Of a stretch of 64,000 bases of DNA, positions 35,164-48,801 are shown one piece after another. The translations under genes and the position numbers were made by a program. Source of the stretch: Gonapodya sp. JEL0774 (Eukaryota; Monoblepharomycota; Monoblepharidomycetes; Monoblepharidales; Gonapodyaceae); NCBI GenBank assembly GCA_027604505.1, contig JADIIX010000089.1:22809-86808 (forward strand), read 5' to 3'. The notes below the pieces were generated by a model. That model ran no database searches and was not told where the DNA came from. It was given only the letters and a program-made list of their open reading frames with translations. Within the stretch, counting starts at the first letter, position 1; the number at the start of each line of letters is the position of its first letter.

Positions 35164-37823
35164 ATGGTGAATGCATTTGAATGGGCTGGCTCCTTTCCGC
35201 CAACCAACGAGAACCCGCCCACACCACTAATGAATGCGAATCCAAGAGTACCTACCAATGGACACGTTGCGATGACACCACCGTCTTTGGGTGCTGATCT
35301 CATCCCACTGAACGGAAAATTGCCCCTGAAACCGGAAGGTGTGTCCTCCTTACATTTTGCAGTAGGAATCTCATGACATCCTGTTGGTGCTGCAGACACC
35401 GCTACTAGGCGCTTGGAAAACTACGTCTCCACAAACGAGGATGATTCAACTCTCAGTGGAGACGTGTGAGTAATGTTGACGTGCGTTTCCATATGTATGT
35501 GGAAGAAGCACGAATGACAACTCGTTTATCAGATCAGCACTACAAGACGGACTTGCATTCATCGCTTTTGGTGCCCAGGCTATCGCTCAAGACGAGTTCA
35601 CAAAGTGCTTTGCCTCGAAACCAACTCCCCAGTATACATTCACCCCTCGGGACACACTCAAATTTCTAGGGGCTGTTATCAGATACGGGATTCTCTTTCC
35701 CTTGAGGTGCGTACCAAACAATTTTCATCAAAGGACGCAATCGATAACTTGTACGCTGTACCTGGCAGGCTTATCTTCCTCCTACTGGCATCTCTCGTCT
35801 TCTTCTTAGCGCTCCCTTTCATCAACGCCGCAAATGATCCCGCGTGGCAAAAGTGGTCTTTCCAGATGTATGCTGGTGCCTTTCTCTTCTCTTTTGGGTC
35901 TCGAATCCGGTATCGCAACCATAAGTACCGCCCAAGTGTCCCCCACATTTATGTCGCCAACCATACGAGTCCCCTCGATTTTCTCGTTCTCTGTGCCTAC
36001 GATTTCCCACACGCTGTCATAATGCAGAAGCAGGGTGGCCTGTTCGGTTTCTTCCAAAAGCATGTGCTGAGGCTAAATGGGTCCGTGTGTTTTGATCGAA
36101 AGGACAAGAATGATCGCAGTGCGATTGGCAAACTGTGAGTACAACTTTCCCTTTGCGGTACGTGGAGTTCTCAACATGTAACTAGATGGGTTCGTGTCTT
36201 CCAGTATGAGAGCTCACGCTGCTGACACCTCTCGAGCCCCTCTTCTCCTGTTCCCGGAGGGAACATGTGTCAATAACGAGTACACAGTTCTCTTCCATAA
36301 GGGCGCTTTTGAGTTGGATGTGGCCATTTGCCCAGCTGCCATAAAGTGAGTCAGCATGAACTCCCTCATTTTAGCCTTTTGAGTAACCATCTTCTCAGGT
36401 ACGACAAGAGCTGGGGTGACGCATATTGGCAATCTTCCTCTCAGTCATTTTCCCAACACTTTCTTTATCTCATGACTCGTTGGGCGCTCGTCGCCGATGT
36501 GTGGTTTCTTCCCGCCTCCACCCGTTTGCCCAATGAGTCTGCCGGAGACTTCGCCTTCCGAGTGAAGACCTCTATATCTGAGCGCGCCCGGCTAAAAAAT
36601 CTATCGTGGGATGGCTATATGAAACATTCGGGCCCCGCCAAAGAGAAACGGGAGAAAATGCGCGAACAAGGACAAGCACGAATGGGTCAGGGGATCATGC
36701 GCAAACTTGGGGAGGCGTACCGCCGCAAGCACCTTATTCGCCGAACGCAACGCTCTCACTCGATCTCGTGCCTTCGGGAAGTGCGTCCGCCCTCAGACGA
36801 AGCAGTGGGAACTGTCGCGGCGCCTGAAGACCTCCCGTCCTTTGAAACGGTGGAGTTTCGCGGGGCACGTGCCGGACCCACAGATGATGTTTTCAGCGAC
36901 GTTCGCAATGACGTTTTGGTTGCGCAACAGGCGCAAGAGCTCCAGAAGACGGACTTGGCAGCGGATTTGGAGACCAAGTTGGGTGGATTGGTGGAAAGCT
37001 GGACGCATTATGCGAAGATGTCCGCGAAATTTGGTGGCTGGGACCAAAGACGATTGGAATACCTTGGCTGGAGAATTTGGTTTAAGCAGCGACAAAGGTG
37101 CGTTTCTGAAAATGGGCCCAAGTGGATCACATCACTTCTGCAAAGCACGTTATTTCACCGATCAGGTACATCGACGAAAGAGTGCAAAGAGGATTTCTTC
37201 GCCGACCTTCCCTTCCCCGCATCGCGTCGGCTTCTGAAATTGTTCGCGATACCGTCACCGGAGCAGTAGAACTTGTCGGTGGGATTGTTGGGGAGCTCAC
37301 GAAGCGTACCAGATCTATATCTGGTGGAGCAGTCAAGGTTTCTGCTTTTGCCGGTCTGACAATGTCACCCCTCTTCAGAGCCGGTGGACAAGAGTCAGAT
37401 CAGGACGGCAGTGAAAGTAGTGGTGATGACTCCACTCCGATTGCCAAAGTATCGGAGCGACTCTCGACAACCCACCCGCGAGTGCCGTTGAAGTCGACAC
37501 CTCGCTCGTCGGCTGCTAACAGCAATCTTCTGTTGCTATCAGTACCCAAGAAGGCGTCGTCTCTCCGGGTCGAGTCCAGGCGGGGATCTATTCTCATGAC
37601 CGATAAAGAAATGGCGCGATTGAAGGACATGGAAGAAGAATCGGGCTTTGATGATGGGGAAGAAGAGTGGGCTGACGCGCCATCTCGCTTGTCAACGGCT
37701 CGGCCTTCTCCAGTTCGCTCGAGAGCGGTTACCGATTCTTCACGGTCAGGGGACGAGGAAAATTTTGAACCTGGAATTGCAAGTATTAGACAGAGGAAGG
37801 TCGTTCATGATACGACCGAGTAA
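35164..37823 (+). CDS. GPAT3/4-type glycerol-3-phosphate acyltransferase with long C-terminal extension
   Basis: The enzyme class acylates glycerol-3-phosphate (or lysophosphatidate) at the ER in glycerolipid synthesis. Seven exons join in phase: 35164-35338, 35396-35465, 35533-35706, 35769-36134, 36205-36345, 36399-37097 and 37166-37823, giving 760 aa. Residues 140-200 hold a hydrophobic segment (LIFLLLASLVFFLALPF). Motif I is VANHTSPLDFLVL; motif III is LLFPEGTCVNNEYTVLFHKG, typical of GPAT3/4; AAIKYDKSWGDAYW follows. Animal GPAT3/4 end about 100 residues after that point. Here roughly 300 more residues follow, including KEKREKMREQGQARMGQGIM, a Trp-rich helix near LGWRIWFKQRQR and a Ser-rich tail. 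The extension is not recognised. Confidence 0.9.
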
Positions 37824-37949
37824 ATCCATTAGATATTCATGTTGAAATCCAATCGTCTGTATGAATGTTGGGTTCTTGGCCACAGCCACGACAGCTCCGC
37901 AGCATCAGCAACCAACCTCACCTTACCACACTCCACCTTTCAACACGCC

Positions 37950-40026
37950 ATGGCTTCGCTCGCCGATGAATTGATCGCAGAGCTTGATGATTTAGGGGAT
38001 GGAAATGAAGATGACGTTGACATGGGGGACAGCGTAGGGGACGAGCTCGGTGGTGAGGACGACGGCGCGGACGACGATGACATGGAGTTGAACGATGCCG
38101 AGGCGAAGCGGAGACTCGATGCAGAGATTGAAAAAAAATTGATGGGCGCGGACGATGTCAAAAGTGTAGCGAAGCTGCTCAGCAGTCGAAACTACTCCGA
38201 AATAATGAAGGTGAGAATAGTTGCGCTTCGTCGGAGGCTTTCGAATACCAATCTCTCTGAGTACGCGAAACCTCCGTCTCACTTTATGCTCCTTCTATCG
38301 TGTTTAGAAAATAGAGTACTTTAGGAGTGTCCCCCGGTCTCAAACAATCATCGGACCTGTGGAGGAAGATCCAGAGTACAAAGTCATCATCGCGGCGAAT
38401 AACATTGTTGGTGATATTGAGTCAGAAATCCTCCTTGTCCACAAAGTGAGTTTGCGTTCATTCTCTCCATTTCACGCATCCTGGAACAATGGAAACGAGG
38501 TCCAGAATTGAAGACTGAACGTGCCATAAACTCCCCCCTATCTCGTGTTAGCTTTTGTGCTCTGATTACTTACGGGGATTTCACGGTCTCCGTTTCCAAA
38601 CAGTACATCCGCGACCATTACGCACCTCGATTTCCCGAACTTGACAACCTGGTACCAAATCCGTTCGATTACTCTCGCACGGTCCGCGCTATTGGGACCG
38701 AGCTTGATCTCTCGAAAGTCGATTTGCGACCTGTCCTGCCACAGTCTCTGGTAGTGGTTCTGAGTGTCACGGCAAGCACGACCATAGGGAAGCCACTACC
38801 GAAAGAAGAGATTAAGAAAGTAATGGATGCAGCAGACATGATCGAAGAACTTGATTCTGCCAAAAGGAAGGTGTGTTACGTCAAAAGCAGACTCCAATTA
38901 CTTGAAAGCGAAGTTTTTGTTCTCTCCACCATCGATCAGATTTACGAGTACGTCGAGTCTCGCATGTCATTCCTTGCTCCGAACCTCACAGCCGTCGTTG
39001 GATCTTCCACCGCTGCAAAGTTGGTCGGTGCAGCCGGCGGCCTCTCCAATTTATCGAAGATCCCTTCATGTAACATTGAAGTCATTGGTGCGGCGAAACG
39101 AGCAAATACTGGTTTGTCAATCTTGGGTCAAGAGAGGCATCGTGGCTTCCTCTACGCTTCAGAGTTTGTTCAAGGTGTACCACCGGAGTGGCGACGAAAA
39201 GCAGTTCGCCTTGCTGCAGCGAAGTGTGCTCTGGCTGCGCGCATGGATCGTGCGAGAGACTACCCAGACGGCAGTCAAGGTCAGGGCTGGCTAGAAGAGA
39301 TCACGAAGCGAATCGACAAAGCCATGGAGCCTCCTCCAGGGAAGGCGCAGAAACCCCTTCCGGCACCGGATGAGCTTCCGAAAAAGCGTCGGGGCGGTCG
39401 GAGAGTTCGCAAGATGAAGGAACAATATGTGATGACTGAGGTTCGAAAGGCCTCGAATCGTATTCAGTTTAACGTTGCGGAAGAGGAGGCGATGGTGATG
39501 GGAAGCACAAAGGGGCTTGGGGTGATGGGAAACACAGGAAAGGTTAGAATGGCCAAAGACGACAGAGTCAAACGTACGTGTTCAAGGCAAAACACTCTGG
39601 TTTGACTTGAAAGCCGGTTTACAAACGTTATTGATATATTGACACCTCGATTGTTTTGTAGCTGGACTTGGTAAGGCTATGAATGCCCGCATTCAGAAGC
39701 TGTCGACGCCCAGCCAATCATCAGGTACATCTGGTTTGGCATCGTCGCTTGCTTTTACACCCGTGCAAGGTAAGCTGGAATAATCGGGAAGATCTCAGGT
39801 TGATAGTTCATTCATAAACCACCTTTTTCAACCAGGTATTGAACTTAACAACCCGGAGGCACAAAAGCAAAAAATCAATGACGTTAATGCGAAGTGGTTT
39901 GGTGCTTTCAAGGGTTTTGTAAAGGTGGGCAAAGCGGGTGAAAGCTCTGCTGGAGGGGAAAGTGCCGCCCCTCTTCCAGTCAAAGGGACAATGGCACCAC
40001 CTCCACCGAGACCGCCAACTAAATAA
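37950..40026 (+). CDS. PRP31: U4/U6-U5 tri-snRNP protein Prp31
   Basis: Prp31 binds the U4 snRNA 5' stem-loop with Snu13/15.5K and is needed for tri-snRNP formation. The acidic N-terminus (DDVDMGDSVGDELGGEDDG) leads to VKSVAKLLSSRNYSEIM. An exon with PVEEDPEYKVIIAANNIVGD and the Nop domain follow (VESRMSFLAPNL, GGLSNLSKIPSCNIEVIGA, GFLYASEFVQGVPPEWRRKA, RLAAAKCALAARMD). The Prp31 C-terminal domain has KPLPAPDELPKKRRGGRRVR, NRIQFN and LAFTPVQGIELNNP. An in-frame stretch near 38872-38920 (VCYVKSRLQLLESE) is an insertion relative to other Prp31 proteins and could be an unspliced or mis-spliced segment. The start at 37950 gives the expected acidic N-terminus. Confidence 0.94.
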
Positions 40027-40354
40027 TAAGATATTCTAGCATCACTTAGTGTAAATAACGAAATTGCTTGTTCAAATATCCCAGTAAACTCGCTTCCCCG
40101 ATAATCAGAGGGAAGAACACTCCATTCAAGTACAAATTGCATTGTATTGGCCTTCTAAACATGGCATAAGACTCACATGCCGAATAATGTCCGGGTATAT
40201 AATCTGAATTTACTGTAAATGGGAGCTACAGGAATACCATCTCTCCAATGTCTCGACCGTGACGCTCTACATTATATTACACCGGCCGCCCCTCTGAGAG
40301 CTGGCAGTCCTTCGTGATTCGTTGCGAAGCCATTGGGCAACTGTGTGTATACGC

Positions 40355-42237
<1,883 letters not shown>

Positions 42238-42926
42238 TACGGCTGTAAACATAACGAAGTCAATATTCAAATGGGCGACCGTTATAAAAAGGGAGTGGGG
42301 GAAATGCGATCTGGGCCGGCCACAAGGTGTGACTACCCACAACACACCCCTGAAAGTTACACTCCTCTCGTTTATCACCTGTTTGAGGCTCCTGCTTTAT
42401 TCTGATGTCTGGTAATCTCACTATAACTTTCGATTATCGGAATCCAATGTGATTATCGCGAGAGGAAGTTACTCAACTTCACCCTTGGTTGGGGAAACGA
42501 AGCGGGCAATAATTACACGAACAAGATCCAATTAGAACATGAAGCATTAATCATTGTTACAATTTTTGCGTTGAATCGGTTTGGAACTGTCTGTGCGCGA
42601 GCGGAGACACAAATTTACTGGAGTCGCTAGGAGCTCTCGAATCCACTATTAGGAAGAGATATCGAAATTACATCTGAGATTGTTTGTAGAAACGCAAGAC
42701 GGGATTGAGAAAGTGAATGAAAAGTGAGGAAAAACGAAGTTCACCCCACTGGTCAACAATGAGTCTGAATGCACGATCACATCTGCACCGGGAACTATGA
42801 TCTGAAAAAGAGCACCAAACTCACAATACAACTATTAACATCATAAGGGAAACTGAAGAACACATACAGAATATACATTTTCACACAAAATTCTAAACAC
42901 CCATGCACAGACGGGTCGAACCCATA
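42238..42926. other. intergenic stretch, nothing assigned
   Basis: This AT-rich stretch separates two minus-strand genes. No open frame with motif support and no RNA gene is seen. Confidence 0.5.
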
Positions 42927-44858
42927 CTACGGTTGGACCGATGAGCGGTCGGCAAGTAGTCTCCCCTCAGGTTCCAAAGAGTTAATGGAGAGAGACCCTC
43001 TCACCCACGAAGGAATATGCCAAGTTGTTTGGCTCCACGAGCTGTGTACGGTTGCAGGAGAGCCAGGCGATTGACCAATCCATGCAAAAGTCCGATCACG
43101 AATCAAACCATCCCGATGCCGGGCATGCGATATTGCGTGCATGAGGGATCGTTCCTGCGCAAAATAAATTTAAGTTCCATTCAATGATATCTGTCGTGTG
43201 CAAGAGTCCCACCAACCATCTCTATCTCCCGTTCCGCTCTCTGTACAAGCTTTCTCCGCTTCGCGTCATCTTCACGCTGCTGAAGCTCAAGATTTGACCA
43301 GAAGCGCTCCAGCATGGGCGATGCACGGTCGGCCTGCGGAACAAACAATTACTGAAACTGAGTGGCTTCAAAAGTGTGCATTTCCCCGTACCTGCCAAGT
43401 CTGCAATAGAATGCTGGCGGCGGTTCTCTTCCGGCTATCTTTGTGGCTACGCTGAATGGCCTCGAGTCCTTCTCGCCATTGTTCCTCCACAGTGGGACGG
43501 TCTAAACACGCCCAACCAACCTGTGTCACCAATCCAATTGCTCTATCTGTGAAAACAATCGGGCAATTTCTGTGTCAAGTACCACACCTTTTCGAGATTC
43601 CACCGAATGAAAGCAATCAGGTTCCACTCTTTCGAAGTTTCGAAATATTGAATCGGCCTGAAGTTTGCTGGAGGAAGCAACGACAGCAAAGGCGCTACTG
43701 AAGGGTCTTCGGGTGGGTGTTGGTTCACTGGTCGAAGGGGCTTGCGACCTTCAATATTGGTAGGTGCGAGGGATGATGACAGGTGGAGATCAGGGGCTGG
43801 GTTTCGCGGTGCGGAGATCACATAAGGAGGTGAAGGAGGGTGAGAATCTGGGTTTGTTGTGCCTGCTGTGTTCAAGTCCGAGGGAGGGGAACGTGGGCTG
43901 GGAGCTACACCAAGCCCAGGGATGTCGTCTTCTGCAGAAACAGCGACAGCAGTAGCGTCGTCATCTTCTTGAAAGCTGTGCGTCTCCAAGTTCGGCTCCT
44001 CTATACACCCGTTTGAGTCCTGATGATGGAGAGGGAAGAACCGGCGAAAGCATTTGCTCCATTCGTGTCAGACCGAAATGCACGAATCACCCAGCTTACA
44101 TTCTCATATTTCGTAGAGGAGTTCGAGGGATCCCTCTTGTGCGAACTTTTCAGGCTGCTAGCGGAACTGGGAAGTAGTGTCACGGTAAGTCCGAAGAATC
44201 CGGACCGTTTTCCGAACAATTACCGACCTGCTATCTTTCCCACATTCAGTAACAAGATGTACGGGCATATCAGATCGACCGGTAGCTAACTCTGGGAAAC
44301 TTCGTTGATTTTTCTGCGAGAATTTCACGATTGATTTGGAAGTAGAAGTTATGGGAATGGACTCCAAGCCACGAAAATGACACGTATGAGTTCATTATCA
44401 CCTGCATGTTCCTTGTTGGACTCAATTGTTTGAAGTGAGCAGGCAACTCGCACGCGTCCGTCTCACGTCCGTCAGCATTGGTCGAAGAAGGATTCGTTGT
44501 CCTAGAATCGCGATACAATGTTGCAAGTCCGCGCTGACTTTGATTCGAACCTGGAGCATCGACATTTGAGCAAGCAGAGCTTGATACTCCGAGATTGTCC
44601 AGTAAGTGGTGTTCAATACTCACTTGTTGCATCTGACAAGGAAATTGATGAATGATGCTCCGGGTGGTGCGTGTCCTCAAAAATGGGAATTTGCAGTTCG
44701 AGACCAGCGCTTCGAGCATGACGTTTCGCTTTGGAAGGTGGTCGCTCCTTCTTTTTCGAAGGCGGTCCAGGCAGCAGGTGCGAGTCGTTTAGACGCTTCC
44801 TTTTGCGGGTGGTGAAACTGTCATCCGATTTCGAAACTTCGGATGAGCTCACAGACAT
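42927..44858 (-). CDS. hypothetical protein with disordered N-terminus and charged helical C-terminus
   Basis: The start exon (MSVSSSEVSKSDDSF, 44858) carries nuclear-localisation-like basic runs (KKKERPPSKAKRHARS). Further exons include a Ser/Asn-rich piece ending FKQLSPTRNMQ, an acidic piece from DSNGCIEEPNLETHSFQEDD, and PIQYFETSKEWNLIAFIRWN. These continue into DRAIGLVTQVGWACLDRPTV, then SPMLERFWSNLELQQREDDA, then a last exon from ERSLMHAISHARHRDGLIRD to the stop at 42927. Splice sites are plausible at each step, though not all phases were proven. The conserved-looking part is the region around EKxxDRAIGLVTQVGWAC. The family is not recognised; the basic runs suggest a nuclear protein. Confidence 0.6.
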
Positions 44859-45493
44859 CGCAGCTACTGTATGTACGGTCGCCTGTATTCTCAAATGCAC
44901 GGTTGTTGATTCCTGTGAGTGAAAATAACTCCGAAGGCATCTCTCACATATTTTTCCAGCATGGAACAATTGTGTCCCAGTATTGCAAGCTCAACCCTCT
45001 TTTCAGATAATGATCTTGCGATTATGTAGATTCAATAACTACTGATGAGCGAGATCTGTCTTTACAGGGGAATTGCGGAAAAGTCCATATCAACACGTAC
45101 CAAAACCTCAATTTCCTATGTGATGCGTTACAAATCGTGCTATGCGTGACAATCCGTTGGTCACTGCATTCGCAAGCGCCTCGTTTCTCCTGTCGAGTTT
45201 GTATGTAATCAAGCAAATGAAGCCCTCGGGGGATCGCGGACACCAGAACATGTGATCCTCACACATACAGTTACTGTTACTGGCATTTACATAAATCAAA
45301 ATAAGAAGAGATAATTGAATAAACGAGTGTACATATAGTTTTTATGGGCTCGCTCACAACAAAAATATGATGGTGCTGGGAATTGGCAGGTGGGTGTTTC
45401 CCATCGCTGGCCAGCTTGGGGTTGGATTCCAGTTCCCTCCCTCATTCGAACTGAAGTGCCGCATTCTTCTCGCACACATCCGTATCGTTTCAT
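44859..45493. other. divergent intergenic region
   Basis: No gene is recognised between the hypothetical gene (minus) and the VAP gene (plus). Both promoters must lie here. Confidence 0.5.
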
Positions 45494-46841
45494 ATGGCGG
45501 ACACTGAATCTCAATCTGGACTGCTTTCCCTCGACCCGGACGAGAAGTTGGAGTTCAAACGCCCCTTCCAATCCACAAGTAAGCAGACACTGAAGGTGAC
45601 CAACACATCAAATGACCACATCGGTGAGTTTTAGCTTTTAATGTAGAATGGAGGTGCTACTAGCAGCATAGAGGATTCGGATGTGGAGGAATTGCACGGA
45701 ACTGGTCTTACGAGAGCAACCTGCATTCGCGCGTGCTCTGCAGCCTGTGCCCTCGGTAGTCGGTGCAGATTGGCAGATTATTAAACGCGGTTGAGAGAGC
45801 TGTCTGGTGTGAATCATCTGTCTTGTCCCCTTGTCACGCTCGTCGTTCCAAAACGTCATTGCCAACACCTCCTTGTGAATCCCATCCTCTTTCTTATGGC
45901 CGCGAACCTTATATGCTGCAATTCGCTGTTCCTTCCGTCACCTCACAATGTCACGCGGGATATCTGGTCTTACTGACAACCACAAATTTTACCACCATCT
46001 CACACTTCCTGTGCTTCGTAATTTGGAATATTTCATCATCGGAACATTCGTGGTGAATTGATTCTCGGGAACCTCCTACCATTATGTTTCTCCACTGCGG
46101 CATCATCGCCTCGTCACGGCCTACTCCTTCACCTAACCAACCACGTCGAATTCTACGGGACCGCCAGCATTCAAGGTTAAAACTACTGCACCGAAGCAGT
46201 ATTGCGTCCGTCCCAATGCCGGTCGTATCGCCCCTGGCCAGTTTATGTCGGTCGAAATTCTCCTGCAACCTATGAAGGACGACCCACCGGCCGACTTCAA
46301 ATGCAAGGACAAATTCCTTGTCCAGGGAGTCAAAATACCAAAGAAGATCTTAGAAGAGGAGCAAACCGATGATCTCGCTGCACGTCTCCAAGAAGTTTGG
46401 GCGACTGCAGAATCCCAGAAGAAGGACCCACAATTCGCAGGTTCCATTATGGCGGAGAAAAAACTTCGTGTCGTATTCACGGGAGAGTCTGCTGCCAGGT
46501 CGCCGCCTCCCTTGCCGGCTGGCGATGCGGGCGATTCCGCTCCTTCACCTTTTTCGGGAGGAAATGCTGCAACGCAGCAGCTCCCGACAGGCCCAGTACT
46601 GTCGTCCCTTCCACGTGAGGACTTGGAGCGGCAACTGACTGAAGCACAGCAGCAAGTACGGAAGTTGCAGGCGAATTACGAGTCACTCAAGCAGTCTTCC
46701 AGCTCCGCCTCCGCGAAGGGTAAGAAGGGCAGCCAGTCGATTACCTTCGCGAAAAAGGAACGTGACATGTCACTTGATATCAAGATGGTGGCGCTTGTGG
46801 CATTGATTGCGTTCATTTTGGGTTACTGGCTGAGCAAGTAG
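45494..46841 (+). CDS. SCS2: VAP / Scs2 family ER membrane protein (MSP domain)
   Basis: VAP proteins tether the ER to other membranes by binding FFAT motifs. Two exons, 45494-45623 and 46168-46841, join in phase through a GTGAGT donor and a CCGCCAG acceptor, giving about 267 aa. The MSP domain reads LDPDEKLEFKRPFQSTSKQT, TNTSNDHIAFKVKTTAPKQY, CVRPNAGRIAPGQ and KCKDKFLVQGVKI. A Pro/Ser-rich linker leads to a coiled coil (LERQLTEAQQQVRKLQANYE). The protein ends with a tail anchor (MVALVALIAFILGYWLSK). Length and order match the family. The 544-base intron is long for this window. Confidence 0.95.
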
Positions 46842-47287
46842 AGTGGAGATGTCGGACATTTTCTCCACCGACAAATGGCAGAACGGGGCTACTGTTTCCT
46901 TATCGATTGCCGAAAGGTTGTCTAGAAAGGGGGTTTGGACTCTACATGTTATTGAGTGAAAGCGTGGATTAGAAAATTGGTTGCCTTTGATGAATCCAAT
47001 TACTGTTTTTAGTCACTTCTCCCCAATCTGCATCTTACTGTAAAAGTTCTCAAAGATTTTTGTCCTGGATGCAACTTTCGTTATGTGATGTCTTGACTTG
47101 CATAAGGGAGGCTGGGAGTCTTATCAGCGACCAACTCCAACGGACTTGTGGAATTTTAATTTGCAGTGGATACTTCACACAATTGCTCGAAGCTCGTGTC
47201 TATCACCCAGGCGGCCTCTGTGACTCGGATATCGGCGTTTCTTGGAAGCCGCTAAATTCGTCGTAGTTCAAGAACTGAAACACCAAA
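46842..47287. other. intergenic stretch between VAP and VMA8
   Basis: These 446 bases hold the VAP 3' region and the VMA8 promoter. No motif, repeat or RNA gene was recognised. Confidence 0.5.
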
Positions 47288-48680
47288 ATGTCGGGCGCGC
47301 GCCTGAACGTTTTCCCCACGCGGATGTAAGTTGGGGATCCCTTGGACAACCATGCTGCTCAAAGGTCCGCGAAACTCTATCAGTGAGGTGATTCAGACTG
47401 TGGGTGGAGTGGGAGCACCCCGAATCGGGGACCCCGAACAACGGCAATCCTGCGATGTAATGCTGGAGAAGACCTTGCTCTTTCTCTACGGTCGTCGCAT
47501 TTTAATTTGCCGCTCGAGTGACTGTGATCAATATATCCAACCTGGAGCATCTTCCCGATCGCAGGGCGCTCGCGTCAATGAAATTGAAACTCAAAGGAGC
47601 GCACACCGGTCACTCATTGCTCAAGCGCAAAGCTGAAGCTCTGACCAGGAGGTTCAGGGACATTGTCAAGAAGATCGACGAGGTCAGTACCTTCGACCAC
47701 GATTTGACCTGGTCTATATCGTTTAATGATGCTCTCCCTCGCGGCATATCTGAACATGCGCAACGCAACTGACCCATTGGGATTCTTCATCTTCCCATTC
47801 GATTCGATAAAATCAGGCAAAGAAGAAGATGGGCAAGGTCATGCAGGTCGCATCATTCTCTCTGGCTGAGGTTCTCTACATTACTGGAGATATAAAGTGG
47901 GGAACTATCGAGGGTTCTTCGTAGCCGTCTTCCAATTTCTACAGTGCATCTTTTGGTGTAAAGTTTTCAAGTCCGCGAGTCCGTCAAAACCGCACAGTAC
48001 AAAGTTAAATCACACACCGAAAACGTATCTGGTGTTATGCTTCCTGTATTTGAGGGTTATGCTGAAGGTGGAAACGGTTCGTTTGATTTGGAGACGTGGA
48101 TTTATCTTTTGTGGAGTACACTGACCCGGTTGGTTACTTCGTGTCACATAGTCTTCGAACTCACCGGTCTGGGCCGTGGCGGACAACAGATTCAAAAATG
48201 TCGTGACACTTACAGGAAGGCGATTGAGGTCCTGGTAGAACTCGCCTCACTGCAGGTTTGTTCGTCATCAGGTAATGATAGTATGATGATAACCCACGAA
48301 GCGGAACGGTGCTGCCTCATTCCCTCTCAGACTGCGTTCGTCATACTGGACGAAGTCATCAAGATTACGAATCGGCGTGTGAATGCCATCGAGCACGTCA
48401 TTATTCCCAGGATTGAGAATACGATTTCCTACGTCATATCGGAACTCGACGAGCTGGACCGTGAAGAGTTCTATCGGCTCAAGAAAGTGCAGGGTAAGAA
48501 GAAGCAGGTTAAGGATAAGGCAGAGGCGGAGGCCGCCAAGGTCCGAATGATCACGAAAGAAGGTGAGCGGTCCCAGTTTGCCCTCGCTTGAAGCTGGTTC
48601 TGACACCAAGTATGACAATAGCTAACGGTCAGCCTCCCAACCTACTTGATGATGAGAAGGACGAAGATGTTATTTTCTAA
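47288..48680 (+). CDS. VMA8: V-type ATPase subunit D (central stalk)
   Basis: Subunit D is the rotor shaft of V1, coupling ATP hydrolysis to proton pumping. Exons are 47288-47325, 47565-47682, 47817-47896, 47964 to about 48079, one from about 48152 with [13 protein letters not shown], one from about 48332 with [20 protein letters not shown], and a last short exon to 48680. The joined product starts [20 protein letters not shown] and contains [20 protein letters not shown]. It then has [39 protein letters not shown] and the strongly conserved [18 protein letters not shown] and [17 protein letters not shown]. It ends [10 protein letters not shown]. The gene converges on the Bro1 gene, with 121 bases between stops. 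Confidence 0.95.
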
Positions 48681-48801
48681 GTCCAACTGATGAAACGGTG
48701 GCTGCAAAAGTGTAAATTGGAAATTTTTTCGAAGACAAGATGGTTTCAGTCTACATTGTATGAATCCTCAGTTTGGGGCACAGTAAAGCAAAATGATTAA
48801 T

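Noticed and set aside
38872-38920. In-frame insertion in Prp31 (VCYVKSRLQLLESE)
   Set aside because: Probably an intron or a small lineage insertion; no pair of splice sites that removes it exactly in frame was certain, so it is only noted in the gene entry.
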